This document shows positions 10,279-19,809 of a stretch of 53,352 nt of DNA, in pieces. Within the stretch, counting starts at the first letter, position 1; every line of letters starts with the position of its first letter. The stretch is from positions 1-53,352 of the forward strand of contig NZ_FNEX01000030.1 in NCBI RefSeq assembly GCF_900100435.1. The letters are read 5' to 3'. Source of the DNA: Pedobacter sp. ok626. Lineage in GTDB: Bacteria > Bacteroidota > Bacteroidia > Sphingobacteriales > Sphingobacteriaceae. A program made the translations under genes and the position numbers. A model generated the notes under the pieces. The model was not told the origin of the DNA. It searched no databases and saw only the letters and a list, made by a program, of their open reading frames with translations.

Positions 10279-10314
10279 CAAATCTATCGGGAATGCCTAT
10301 GCCGAGTTTTCAAA
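10279..10314 (-). promoter_or_regulatory. Candidate promoter of the FAS1-SusC-SusD operon
   Basis: On the minus strand TAGATTTG (plus 10279-10286) matches the Bacteroidota -7 element TAnnTTTG exactly, and TTTG (plus 10311-10314) lies 24 bases upstream as a -33 element, slightly longer than the usual 19-23. The predicted transcript would begin near 10272, about 27 bases before the ATG at 10245. No other good match lies in the intergenic region. Confidence 0.5.
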
Positions 10315-10349
10315 TTTTGACGAAACATTTCTATTATTTGACAAAAAAG

Positions 10350-10369
10350 TGGTTTAAGATGGTTTTAAG
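10350..10369. repeat. 10-bp direct repeat, candidate HTCS binding site
   Basis: TGGTTTAAG (10350-10358) and TGGTTTTAAG (10360-10369) are near-identical and start 10 bases apart, one helical turn. They lie about 80-97 bases upstream of the predicted start of transcription of the FAS1-SusCD operon, a location that fits an AraC-type activator such as the adjacent HTCS. This is positional inference only. Confidence 0.35.
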
Positions 10370-10380
10370 CAGGATAAATC

Positions 10381-13300
10381 TTAAATATCCGCCGAAAGAT
10401 TTTCTGAATACTGTGAATCTTTTTTTATTCCTTTCAAGTACTCTGATGGAGACATTTTATACTTCTCTTTAAAACATGTACTGAAATAAGCCAGGCTATT
10501 GAAGCCGATAAGGTAGCCGATTTCGGAGATCGTTTTCGAGCCTTCATCCAGCAATTGCCGGCTCCGTTTTAAACGCATATCTCTTACAAACTCGACTGGA
10601 CTTAGCCCAGTTAAACTCTTCAGTTTCTTATAAAAAGTAGTACGGCCCATACCGATGGCAGTTGCCACTTCTTCAATATTAAAGTGCGGATCTTTCATCC
10701 CCTCTTCTACGATCTTAATGCTTTGCTTTAAAAAGACCTCGTCTTTTGAGGTGATCACTACCTCATCAGGATTTAGATTCACAATCCTTTTATCCAGCGC
10801 ATTTGAAAGTTGCTCAAAAAGTTTCTTCCTGGAAATGATCAGACTTTCAACCGAGGCCAGCAGGTGATCGGTATGAAATGGTTTGGTAATGTATAAATCT
10901 GCACCATATTTAAGCCCTTCTATCTGACTTTCTACGGAAGATTTTGCGGTTAAAAGGATTACAGGGATATGACTTGTACGGACATCATGTTTCAATTGAT
11001 CCAGCATTTGAATACCATCCATATTTGGCATCATTACATCACTGATGATCAGATCAGGCAATAAAGTAAAGGCCGAGTTTAAGCCTTCGACACCGTCTGC
11101 AGCACTTTGAATGCGGTACAATCCATCCAGCTTTACCGATAAAAAACTACGCAGCTCAGGATTGTCCTCCACAATTAAAACTAGTGGCATATCCACTGTC
11201 TGGATATTTTTAACTGGGTGTTCTATAATCGTTTCAGCTGTATCAGCATGGATCACCCCTGCTGTTCGAAAACCGGCTTCCAACTTCAGCTCGTCCGGCC
11301 GGAAATGTGCTTTACCAGTTTTTAGAGTTAAGACAAAGGTCATACCTGCCGAGCTATTTAACTGGGCCGAAAGTTTACCATGATGGCTCAGTGCCAAATC
11401 ACGTGAAAGGGCAAGACCAATACCTGTTCCTTTCAGGTGATTTTCACTCATCGTATTCCCTTCATAATAAATCTCAAAAATCTCTTCTAACTGGTCCGCA
11501 GCAACACCCTGCCCGGCATCTATGACTTTCAATTCAATATCTTCTGTGCCTGGCACATCATTTAACACTACGCTAATGGATTGATTGGCTGGTGTAAACT
11601 TAAAGGCATTAGAAAGCAAATTGTAAACTATAATGTCGATCTTTTCCTCATCCACCCAAGCCATCACCTGCTCTCTTTCTGAACTTACCTCAAAACGAAT
11701 CCCCTTCTCAATTGCCATTCCAGAAAAGTGATTGCAAATGTCTCTCACCAATGCCAATAAATCAACTTCAGCAATATGAAGCTGCATTTTACCACTTTGA
11801 ATCTTCCTGAAATCAAGGAGTTGATTGATAAAGCGGATCATACGGTTGGCATTGCGATTTACAATGTTTAAATACGCTGCACCTTTAAGCGACAATGACT
11901 CATTGCGGGAAATTTCTTCGAGCGGACTTACAATTAAGGTTAAAGGGGTTCTTAGCTCATGAGAAATGTTGGTAAAAAAAGCCAATTTAACTTCAGTCAG
12001 TTTTTGCTCTACTAAAACCTTATTTCTCAACCGGATCATCGTGATAATAATACGTCTGGCCACAACAACAATTGCCCCAGCAAGTATCAGGTATATTAAA
12101 TAGGCCCAATAGGTTAAATAAAACGGTGGTTTTACAATAATTTGCAACGTCTTTTCCGGAATGTTGCTAAAGAGGTCCTCACTTGCAGCCTTAACTTTGA
12201 AGGTATATTTCCCATGCGGTATATTGGTATAAGTTGCCTTTCGTTGATCATTAACATGGTGCCATGTTTTATCGAAGCCTTCCAATTTATAAGTGTATGT
12301 AATTTTGTTTGAGGCCCGGTAATCCAATACCGCATAATCTATACTGATAGCATTCTGATCATGTGTCAAAGTTAATAAGGGGGTTTCATTGATGGTATAT
12401 TTTAAGGGAGAACCCTCTGCCCCCGGAACAATGTCTTTATAGTACAATTGCATCCTGGTTAAGGCCATTTCTGCATTGATTTTTTTATCAATAATGGTTG
12501 AAGGATTAAAAGAGATGTACCCATCTATACAGCCAAAATATAGCTTTCCATCACCCCCACTAAAGCAGGTCGCTTCTGAAAAACCCGCTTCTGGGAGACC
12601 ATCATAAGCATCATAATTTTTAAAAATTTTAGTCCTGGGATTAAGCTGTGAGAGTCCACTTTCCGTCGCAATCCAGATGCTATTTTGCTGATCGCCAGTA
12701 ATACTCACTACGACATCATTTGACAATCCGTTTTCAGTTGTAAACACTTCAAACTTAATGTCGCCATTGGCTGCTTTAATTACCTTGTTCAATCCTCCGC
12801 CGAATGTGCCTACCCAAATTTGCCCAGTCTTGTCTTTATAAATGTATTGCACACTATTGTTGCCTAAACTAGACCTGTCACCCTTTATTTTTTGATATTT
12901 ATGATAATTATAACCGTTACCTGAGGTCTTGTTGGGATCAAAGATGAGCAAGCCATTACTTGTCCCCACCCAGATTCTACCTTGATTATCTTCGTTGAGA
13001 TGTCTGATTACGTTAGCCCAGGAGAAAGGGTAACGCTTCAAAGTATTGTAGTAATTTTTAAAGGTAGTTTTGCCCTCCTGCGTGGTCATTAAATTGATTC
13101 CGCCTCCAAGTGTACCTACCCAAATCCGTCCTTTACGATCTTCGATAATAGAATAAACCATATCGCTGCTTAAGCTATTCGGATTAGATTTATCATTTCT
13201 AAAATTAGTTAAAGCGTAAAATGACTTTGACGCATCTACAGGCGTTGCTTTAAATAATCCATCTCCCTTTGTACCCAGCCAAACATTGGCTTTACTATCT

Positions 13301-14802
13301 TCAATAATGCTGTACACATAGCCTAACTTCTCATCGGTGTTGATAAAAACAGATACTGGCTTGTTGTTTTCATAAACATATACCTTCGCATCTCTGGTGC
13401 AGATCCACAGACGACCTCTTGAATCCTTCATCATCGCCCGTACATTATTTTCCGAACGGTTTTGAGGATTCTTTACTAGTCTGAGATAATTAAACTTATC
13501 AGTTATCGGGACGATTTTATTCACTCCCCCATCCTTTGCACTTAACCATAAAACACCTGTTTTGTCGATTAAGAGACTGGTTAATATGTTGGAAAACTTT
13601 TGATCTTTAGCACCCGGTTCATCATAAAAATAAGCAATATCATCACTTACCGGATTGTAATAACCAAAGCCGCCGCCCTTCATGCTTACCCATAGGGTTC
13701 CATTAGCATCCATAATCACCTGATAATCCCTACCGGAATTGGCCACATCCTTTTTCTGGGTATAATGTTTATAGATTCCAGTATGTGGATCGTATTTTAA
13801 GACACCATTTTTTTCGGGCTCAATCCAAACCTGTCCGCCCTTATCTTCATATAGGGAATAATAATTATCCTGAGCCTCCAAACCGGAGTAAGTGTATTTA
13901 AAAGTCTTTAGATCTAGCGTAACCAGTCCCTTCCCATTGGTAGAGATATACAATAATGGCTTGCTAGAGCTACACATCGCATTTAATTTAACCCCCTTAC
14001 AAATTGATTTGATCGAAAAAACCTTGTTCTTAATATGATAGGTAATTAGGTTTCCATCTGCAGTCCCAAAAAATAGAAATTCCTTATTTTGGGTAAAGCA
14101 GGTAAATGAATAGGAAGCCAAAAATTTTGTAACCACAGGTGTAAATTTTACCACTGCGTATCTATTACTCTTATCGAGCTGCAAACAGTTCAATCCAGCT
14201 TCTGTCCCTATCCATATATTCTCCCCCTCCCTATGTAAGAATTGAACAGCATTTCCGCTGATTTTAAATGGGATGGTCCTTTTTTTTGCGTAGTAATTGA
14301 TTACTGGTGTGCTGGAAGAGTTGTTCATGGCATGAAATACCCCTTGATCTTCGGTGAGCAACCATACACCCCCTTCAGTATCCGGAATTATTTTATCGAT
14401 CGCCCGATCTTTAAAAAGATGCTTGTAGGCTCCATCCGATATCGCCAGAAATTGCTCTGTCTTTTTATTAAAACGGTACACTTTATTGTCATAGGTCTTT
14501 ACCCATAAAAAAGCAGCCTTATCTTCAATGATACTCCGGATTTTATTGTTGCTTAAATTAGAGCTATCCCCCGGCCGACTTTTATAAACGACAAAATTAT
14601 GTCCGTCAAACCGATTGATACCATCGAAAGTCCCGAACCACATGAAGCCATCCCTATCACGGGTGATGCACAATACCCCATCATGCGACAAACCATCTTG
14701 TGTAGAATAGCGGGTAATGTTACTGTTTAGTTGAGCTGTTGCCATTAAGGATGGCAGCAACAAAATAACAATCACAAACAACTTATATAATTTCGAATTC
14801 AT
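10381..14802 (-). CDS. Hybrid two-component system (HTCS) regulator: sensor, kinase, receiver and AraC domain in one protein
   Basis: A full-length 1473-residue HTCS. The order is: signal peptide (residues 1-24, ending ATAQ); many periplasmic two-component-regulator propeller repeats (W.GT.GGG.N type, for example GRIWVGTLGGGIN and GQIWVGTFGGGLN) to about residue 800; a Y_Y_Y domain (about 825-890); one membrane helix (about 895-917). The kinase follows with FTNISHELRTPLT, phospho-acceptor His948, and the ATP-binding motifs NLLSNAFKFTP and GTGIGLALS. The receiver has phospho-acceptor Asp1255 in SDVMMPNMDG, and an AraC-type DNA-binding domain occupies about 1370-1470. It senses an oligosaccharide-like ligand in the periplasm and switches on transport genes. 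Its ATG abuts the stop of the DUF4450 gene (TAAATG), so the two are translationally coupled. All key residues are present. The likely target is the FAS1-SusCD operon immediately downstream. Confidence 0.96.
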   Translation of the reverse strand: MNSKLYKLFVIVILLLPSLMATAQLNSNITRYSTQDGLSHDGVLCITRDRDGFMWFGTFDGINRFDGHNFVVYKSRPGDSSNLSNNKIRSIIEDKAAFLWVKTYDNKVYRFNKKTEQFLAISDGAYKHLFKDRAIDKIIPDTEGGVWLLTEDQGVFHAMNNSSSTPVINYYAKKRTIPFKISGNAVQFLHREGENIWIGTEAGLNCLQLDKSNRYAVVKFTPVVTKFLASYSFTCFTQNKEFLFFGTADGNLITYHIKNKVFSIKSICKGVKLNAMCSSSKPLLYISTNGKGLVTLDLKTFKYTYSGLEAQDNYYSLYEDKGGQVWIEPEKNGVLKYDPHTGIYKHYTQKKDVANSGRDYQVIMDANGTLWVSMKGGGFGYYNPVSDDIAYFYDEPGAKDQKFSNILTSLLIDKTGVLWLSAKDGGVNKIVPITDKFNYLRLVKNPQNRSENNVRAMMKDSRGRLWICTRDAKVYVYENNKPVSVFINTDEKLGYVYSIIEDSKANVWLGTKGDGLFKATPVDASKSFYALTNFRNDKSNPNSLSSDMVYSIIEDRKGRIWVGTLGGGINLMTTQEGKTTFKNYYNTLKRYPFSWANVIRHLNEDNQGRIWVGTSNGLLIFDPNKTSGNGYNYHKYQKIKGDRSSLGNNSVQYIYKDKTGQIWVGTFGGGLNKVIKAANGDIKFEVFTTENGLSNDVVVSITGDQQNSIWIATESGLSQLNPRTKIFKNYDAYDGLPEAGFSEATCFSGGDGKLYFGCIDGYISFNPSTIIDKKINAEMALTRMQLYYKDIVPGAEGSPLKYTINETPLLTLTHDQNAISIDYAVLDYRASNKITYTYKLEGFDKTWHHVNDQRKATYTNIPHGKYTFKVKAASEDLFSNIPEKTLQIIVKPPFYLTYWAYLIYLILAGAIVVVARRIIITMIRLRNKVLVEQKLTEVKLAFFTNISHELRTPLTLIVSPLEEISRNESLSLKGAAYLNIVNRNANRMIRFINQLLDFRKIQSGKMQLHIAEVDLLALVRDICNHFSGMAIEKGIRFEVSSEREQVMAWVDEEKIDIIVYNLLSNAFKFTPANQSISVVLNDVPGTEDIELKVIDAGQGVAADQLEEIFEIYYEGNTMSENHLKGTGIGLALSRDLALSHHGKLSAQLNSSAGMTFVLTLKTGKAHFRPDELKLEAGFRTAGVIHADTAETIIEHPVKNIQTVDMPLVLIVEDNPELRSFLSVKLDGLYRIQSAADGVEGLNSAFTLLPDLIISDVMMPNMDGIQMLDQLKHDVRTSHIPVILLTAKSSVESQIEGLKYGADLYITKPFHTDHLLASVESLIISRKKLFEQLSNALDKRIVNLNPDEVVITSKDEVFLKQSIKIVEEGMKDPHFNIEEVATAIGMGRTTFYKKLKSLTGLSPVEFVRDMRLKRSRQLLDEGSKTISEIGYLIGFNSLAYFSTCFKEKYKMSPSEYLKGIKKDSQYSENLSADI

Positions 14803-17800
14803 TTAACGTACCAAGGTAATACCCATTAACCCAATTACCACATCGTTACATAGTGCAGATAAAGTAATTTTTGACAGTGTTTTATTTGGATCGAGTGGTA
14901 TACCTAGCGCTGTTGCAGCACCACCATCGATCTCCTTTCCATTCCATAAACTACCTTCAGCAGCTGTGATGATCTTTCCACTTTTTAAATGAATACGTAG
15001 GGGCCTTGGAGCACCAGTATCAAATGCAAAGCCATCTAAGTACAAATCCTTTTCAATTGGCCACCAGTTTTCAGGGTTTCGCAAAACCAGTTTTTCTTGA
15101 CTGCCATCCATATAAAAAACATGGATAATACCATTGTCCATCCTGCTTTGCATGGGGTTGGTTGATCCTGCCAGTAAAAAAAATGCAGCAGCTGCTTTTC
15201 CCGTTAAAGGCAGGGCTACACTTTGCGGATAATTATCCCATTGAGAGGTATATACGATATTTTTTAAGGAGGCATCGCCAGGCGTTTTAAACACTATGCC
15301 AGAAGGAAGCGTCAATTCGTTCTTAGCCCCTGCTAATTTCCTCAATCCACTATCGTTAATTTCTGGTTTCAACATAGGATGTGGCCAATCGCCAATTCCC
15401 TGCACAGGTAGTTGTAATGTAGTAGTTTGTGGGCGTGGCGACAGGTACTTATTTTCGAAAATCTGTGTTACTTTATCGTTGAAATGGCCGGATAAGTCTA
15501 CCGTTTCCATTTTTTTGTTAGCCCAATCTGTACTGTTTAAATCTAGTGCTGGATTTGCCAATCCTTCGCGCGCTTTCACTTCAAAACACAGCGGGAACCA
15601 ATACCTGAACATCCCTCTTTTTAACTGGACGAAAACGCTGCGGTTACCCAACTCGCCCGCTACCTGGGCTTTTATCTTACCACCTGCAACCAAAGTAGAC
15701 TTGAATACATTTTGAGGGTCAAATACTTTAGTAATTAGCGCATCTTTAAAGCTAGTTTCAAAACCTTCTTCTTGTAGATACACTGATTTCAGTGCTGGTT
15801 TTACCATTTCCTGACCTGACCATGCCAATTCAATTTTATAACTAGCCGCAGGGCTGCTTTCAATTTCAATTTCAGGCAGTCCGATAGCCTTTTCAACATT
15901 CTTCCATTTTACATCCTTCCCGTTTATTTTTACTGATTTCAGTCCAGTTCCTTTAGCCTTTACCCTCATTTTCAGGCTTAATGTTTTACTAAATGAAGGG
16001 ATTAAAGTATAAATATCCTGGTCTGCGATTCTCTTAAAATCAAAAGATAGATCGGGAATTTTTAGGGAAGCATGATCCCAGACGGCAGGCAAACCTGGCC
16101 TGATCACCAAAGTGTGGTTTAACGCATCCGGTACAATCCCGAAAAGCCCTTCTACAAGCGTTCTTGAATTGATTCCCACCGGATCAGCAAAATCTCTATA
16201 AGCCTCGCCACGGTTAGCATCGTAATGAGATATCTGTACAAAATTTCCAGGACTTCCACCCATATACATGCTACTCAGTATTTCGCTTTTCCATAGCTTA
16301 AAGGCTTCTTCTGTACGTCCCGCTTGCCAATTGGCCAGGGCTGTATGGGTAGATTCGGCCAATACTACATTATTTAAGGACCATTCGTAAGGCATCCAGT
16401 TGGTGGTAGAAAGTGTATAATATCCTTCATCTTTCAATCCCTTTGCTTTAATCGCGATGTGGGGTAGTTCTGTATCCACATAACGCAAGCTTTGCCAAGC
16501 CTGAAAAGCATCAGGTACATCAGAATCTATACTGTGATATATTGTCCAAAGGGCTGCTGCGGGATGAAGTTGTTTAAGACCAAGTCCATCCTTGTATTCG
16601 GCAAACCAACCCTTGGCTGGCATCCACAACTGGGCATTCATCGCCTTTAATATTTTATCGGCTTCTTTTTGATAAGGCCCGGCATCTTCATTTAATAATT
16701 CAGCGAGTTTTGCAGCGGTATAATTTGACCGATAATTGTAAGCCGAAGAATGTGTAACCGCTCCCCCACTATATTGCAATGCATCACTTGCCCAAATTAC
16801 AGCATAGGCATCATACAAGCCATCATTGTCCGGGTCGAAAGTACGTTTCTCCCAAGCCAGGTGTCGTTTGAGCAGCGGCCACATTTCCCGCACAAATTTC
16901 AAATCACCTGTCCAATTGAAATGCCATAGCAATTGGTCAATATAAACGAGGTTCATATCATAATGATGCGGGCGAAGCGATTTTCCATTCGGATCACGAC
17001 TGATATAACCATTACTAAACATGGCCGTTCCCATTGCTTCTTTAGATCGCGCTAAATTCAAGGCGGTATCTGCGACAACAGGTCCGTTTTCAGGACTCAA
17101 GACCTGCGATTTCGCATAGGCGCTAAAATGTGTTCTGGCTCGGTCATGCCAGCCCAATGGATCGGCCGTATAAGCACCCCGCCAACCGTTCAAACGCATC
17201 CGCCAGCCTATCGCACCATGCATATAAGAAGGACTTTCCCAAATACCATCTGAGGCTATACTTAATGCGCCCCCTATAGTGTTCATAAAAGGATCTGGTG
17301 TATTAATTTGTACATGATTGGCAATTGCCTGGCGCGAGGCTTCAGCACGCTTAAACTGCTCTGCTGGAGTCCAGCCCTTTTTTAAGCTATCACTATCCGG
17401 ATTTTGAATCAGGAAATAAAGATCTGTTGCATTTATGGCACTAAGTTTTCCAGTTAAAACAGGATTCTCCTTACTCGTTGATCGATCCAAACCAGCAGGC
17501 GTTTGTTGGTCTGCCGCATTTGCAATCTTTAAATTGCCGGATGGAAAAGTTCCTATTAACGATTTGCTTTTACCGTAACTCAAGGCAAAAGAATTCCCAT
17601 TGATCACAAAACTATTGTCTTTACAGTTCTCTGCTTTCAGATAGAAGACAGATTCCGGATCGGGGCCCATATCGCCACTGCGACTAAAATTCTTACCGCT
17701 CGCGCCACCAAAAGCCCATAATAGTGTCACCTCTGGTTTTACGTTTTCAAAGCGCGCTTTCAACACCAATCCTTCCGAATTACTCAATGCCAATATTTCT

Positions 17801-18228
17801 ATATGTAATGTTCCATTTCCCAGTATGGGGTCCTTAATGGAATAAATCATCGTGCCTGCACGATACCTTGCTTCAATATTTTCTGCTGCAATCAACCATT
17901 TACTTTGTGAGCCAAGCATTAAGCCAAACTTCAGGTTGCCACCCATTCCAGGCATGTACAGCGCAAACTCAGGGAGATCCCCCGCCTCGACTCTAAAAGC
18001 GGTATTGGTACCATAAAGTGCCCGCGTAAACCGTCTGTTCCCATTTTTAATCACAAAATCTGGGCCCTCAGGATGATACCTAAGGTTACGCTGTTCGTTA
18101 TGCCAATTACCTGGGATTAATTTAGGAGGATAAAGTTCTTGCGCAAAAAGCGAGTTTAATGAAAAGAAGAACAGCAAGAAGAGGCCATAAAATTCCCTAT
18201 TTCTATGTAGAAAATATTGATTAATCAT
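14803..18228 (-). CDS. Secreted DUF4450 family protein with a glycosidase-like (alpha/alpha)6-type core
   Basis: The ATG at 18228 is preferred, giving 1141 residues with a clean signal peptide (MINQYFLHRN, hydrophobic run to about residue 28, then AQELYPP). Earlier in-frame starts (ATG 18252, TTG 18276) would add a hydrophobic extension. The start of the mature protein (LIPGNWHNEQRNLRYHPEG, then RRFTRALYGTN) matches what I know of DUF4450 proteins. Residues of about 330-690 look like a six-hairpin glycosidase toroid (DNDGLYDAYAVIWASDALQYSG; acidic and aromatic residues typical of such clefts). The last 350 residues are beta-rich. These proteins are common in Bacteroidota glycan loci, but I cannot state the reaction. 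It is probably periplasmic. It is co-transcribed with the HTCS regulator, which suggests it processes the imported substrate or makes the signal ligand. Confidence 0.82.
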   Translation of the reverse strand: MINQYFLHRNREFYGLFLLFFFSLNSLFAQELYPPKLIPGNWHNEQRNLRYHPEGPDFVIKNGNRRFTRALYGTNTAFRVEAGDLPEFALYMPGMGGNLKFGLMLGSQSKWLIAAENIEARYRAGTMIYSIKDPILGNGTLHIEILALSNSEGLVLKARFENVKPEVTLLWAFGGASGKNFSRSGDMGPDPESVFYLKAENCKDNSFVINGNSFALSYGKSKSLIGTFPSGNLKIANAADQQTPAGLDRSTSKENPVLTGKLSAINATDLYFLIQNPDSDSLKKGWTPAEQFKRAEASRQAIANHVQINTPDPFMNTIGGALSIASDGIWESPSYMHGAIGWRMRLNGWRGAYTADPLGWHDRARTHFSAYAKSQVLSPENGPVVADTALNLARSKEAMGTAMFSNGYISRDPNGKSLRPHHYDMNLVYIDQLLWHFNWTGDLKFVREMWPLLKRHLAWEKRTFDPDNDGLYDAYAVIWASDALQYSGGAVTHSSAYNYRSNYTAAKLAELLNEDAGPYQKEADKILKAMNAQLWMPAKGWFAEYKDGLGLKQLHPAAALWTIYHSIDSDVPDAFQAWQSLRYVDTELPHIAIKAKGLKDEGYYTLSTTNWMPYEWSLNNVVLAESTHTALANWQAGRTEEAFKLWKSEILSSMYMGGSPGNFVQISHYDANRGEAYRDFADPVGINSRTLVEGLFGIVPDALNHTLVIRPGLPAVWDHASLKIPDLSFDFKRIADQDIYTLIPSFSKTLSLKMRVKAKGTGLKSVKINGKDVKWKNVEKAIGLPEIEIESSPAASYKIELAWSGQEMVKPALKSVYLQEEGFETSFKDALITKVFDPQNVFKSTLVAGGKIKAQVAGELGNRSVFVQLKRGMFRYWFPLCFEVKAREGLANPALDLNSTDWANKKMETVDLSGHFNDKVTQIFENKYLSPRPQTTTLQLPVQGIGDWPHPMLKPEINDSGLRKLAGAKNELTLPSGIVFKTPGDASLKNIVYTSQWDNYPQSVALPLTGKAAAAFFLLAGSTNPMQSRMDNGIIHVFYMDGSQEKLVLRNPENWWPIEKDLYLDGFAFDTGAPRPLRIHLKSGKIITAAEGSLWNGKEIDGGAATALGIPLDPNKTLSKITLSALCNDVVIGLMGITLVR

Positions 18229-18442
18229 TGATCTGCTTTTTATGCCTAACATAAGCAGATATAAAATTATTAGCAACCTGTCTCATCCTGCTTCAAACCC
18301 CTAGTCATTGCAATTAAGGCCCTCAATAACCGTAAAAAAAAGCGATTTCAGATTTTTCGCAGATCCTCATTGTCGCGGATAGCACTGATGAATGTGCATT
18401 ATCTGGGGTACGGGTTGTGGATTACTCGTAGAGCAATTTTGT

Positions 18443-18485
18443 CGAACAGAGACGAACGAGGTCCGAACAAGGTCCGTCCCAGGAT
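18443..18485. repeat. Degenerate 11-bp tandem repeat
   Basis: Two adjacent 11-mers CGAACGAGGTC (18453-18463) and CGAACAAGGTC (18464-18474) differ at one base. They are flanked by weaker copies at 18443-18452 (CGAACAGAGA) and 18475-18485 (CGTCCCAGGAT). The stretch is clearly more GC-rich than its surroundings. A period of about one helical turn would suit repeated protein contacts; the function is unknown. Confidence 0.6.
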
Positions 18486-18561
18486 CGGCTTTGTTATCCA
18501 GCACGATACAGCAGTGATACTGCTTTTCTACGAATCCAAAAAAAAAATGATTTGATTTAAA

Positions 18562-18573
18562 CTCTGGCCAGAG
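18562..18573. repeat. 12-bp perfect palindrome CTCTGGCCAGAG
   Basis: A perfect twofold-symmetric 12-mer, with a second TGGCCA core starting 12 bases further on (18578-18583). It lies in the gene-free region beside the DUF4450-HTCS operon. It could be an operator for a dimeric regulator or part of a stem-loop beyond the methyltransferase gene. Confidence 0.4.
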
Positions 18574-18592
18574 AAGGTGGCCAAAATGGTGC

Positions 18593-18615
18593 GATTAGAA
18601 TTTTAAATTCTAATC
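18593..18615. terminator. Perfect 11-bp inverted repeat with 1-base centre
   Basis: GATTAGAATTT and its exact complement flank a single T, starting 28 bases past the stop codon of the RNA methyltransferase gene. The position suits a transcription end, but the stem is AT-rich, has almost no loop and is not followed by a T-run on the minus strand, so a DNA-binding palindrome is equally possible. Confidence 0.35.
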
Positions 18616-18642
18616 CAATATAGACAAAAAGTGGAAGAAAAC

Positions 18643-19809
18643 CTAATTTGTTTTAATTAACCTCGCCACAAACATGGTATCGGCTTTATGTGTATAACCT
18701 TTGATCAGCTCCATTTTTTCGAGCTTTAAAGGAAGACTTTCTAACAAGTAGGCAATCACATCCTCATTTTCCTGTTTAAATACAGAACAGGTAATGTAAA
18801 TTAAGGGCTTCCCTTCTTTCAAGTATTTAACCACATTCGTGGCAATGCTTTGCTGTAGCTTCGAGAAGTAACTAATCTTATGTTGTTCAAAATAATACAA
18901 CATTTCGGGTGTCCTTCCCCAGGTTCCAGATCCTGAGCAGGGTGCATCCAGTATAATTCCATCGAATTCGTAATCGTGCAGGTCTTGATTGTTATTTTGC
19001 AACAGATCCAGCACTTTTTTCTGGTACTTCTTTAATCCGGCTTCTCTAAAGCGCTCATCCAGGTTGTTTAAGCTATTTTCTCTAACATCACTAACCAAAA
19101 GCTCTATTTTGGGTTGCAGATCATGTAGCAGCAGCGATTTACCGCCGGAAGCTGCACAGCAGTCCCACCATTTATCCCACATCTGAGGCTCAAAAAAACT
19201 GCCCGTTTGCTGGGAAGAAAGATCCTGTACCTGGTAGTTTGGCTGTCCGATTAATAACTGATCTAGTTTAGTGCCATTGGCAACAGCAAGGGTATTCTCC
19301 CCAATCTCCTCAACTACGATACCCTCTTTGTGCAGTACTTCAGTTATTTTTTTCAACTGTCCACCCGTTACTCTAATAAACAGATCTGGTTGTGTAAAAA
19401 AGGAGCATAAGAAAGCTGGCTTATCAATAGATTCAGAAAGCTCTTCATGGAAACTAAAAACATCGGTCAGCTCAAATGCTGGATAATTCGATTTGATTAG
19501 CTCCAGTTTTTCGGTCACAGAAAGCGCAATGTGTTGCTTCAATTCAGTCAACAAAGACTCGATAACCAGACTAGTAGTTTGATTACACAGGAAATCTGCA
19601 ACGGCTAACCGCAAGTTGGTGTCTTCTTTAATTAATGCTTTGCCCAATCTAAAGAAACTGTAGATATAACGAGATGCCCAGCGCCGATCTGAGGAGCCCA
19701 TTTGCTTATTCCTTTTAAAATAAGCAAACAGAAAGCGATGTAATGGCAGTGCGCCATCATAACTTTTAAAGATCTGTTCGAATGCTCTCAGCTGGTGTTC
19801 TACTCTCAT
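18643..19809 (-). CDS. RsmB/NOP family RNA cytosine-C5 methyltransferase
   Basis: The 388-residue protein has the class I SAM fold of m5C RNA methyltransferases. The SAM-binding loop is AASGGKSLL (about residues 216-224). Both family cysteines are visible: Cys291 in LDAPCSGSGTWGRTPE, which assists release, and Cys341 in ITCSVFKQENED, the nucleophile. It should methylate a cytosine in 16S or other RNA, with SAM as donor. It is shorter than E. coli RsmB (429) and the N-terminal 130 residues do not show an obvious NusB domain, so the exact target base is uncertain. Its ATG overlaps the TGA of the upstream gene (ATGA), showing translational coupling in a guaA-lipoprotein-methyltransferase operon. 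Confidence 0.88.
   Translation of the reverse strand: MRVEHQLRAFEQIFKSYDGALPLHRFLFAYFKRNKQMGSSDRRWASRYIYSFFRLGKALIKEDTNLRLAVADFLCNQTTSLVIESLLTELKQHIALSVTEKLELIKSNYPAFELTDVFSFHEELSESIDKPAFLCSFFTQPDLFIRVTGGQLKKITEVLHKEGIVVEEIGENTLAVANGTKLDQLLIGQPNYQVQDLSSQQTGSFFEPQMWDKWWDCCAASGGKSLLLHDLQPKIELLVSDVRENSLNNLDERFREAGLKKYQKKVLDLLQNNNQDLHDYEFDGIILDAPCSGSGTWGRTPEMLYYFEQHKISYFSKLQQSIATNVVKYLKEGKPLIYITCSVFKQENEDVIAYLLESLPLKLEKMELIKGYTHKADTMFVARLIKTN

Larger units (their letters stand above)
18229..18642. other. Gene-free region with tandem repeat and palindromes
   Basis: This 414-base stretch lies between the 5' end of the DUF4450 gene and the 3' end of the RNA methyltransferase gene, both on the minus strand. 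It should hold the promoter of the DUF4450-HTCS operon, but no exact TAnnTTTG box stands out; TATGTTAG on the minus strand just upstream of 18228 is the nearest. It also holds an 11-bp tandem repeat (18443-18485), a hairpin with a 6-bp stem (18510-18524) and two perfect palindromes. The only open frame (plus strand, 61 codons, 18370-18555) looks like chance. Confidence 0.6.

Noticed and set aside
18370..18555. Plus-strand 61-codon open frame in the gene-free region
   Set aside because: Composition is dictated by the 11-bp tandem repeat and A-runs; no promoter-like site, signal or domain is visible.
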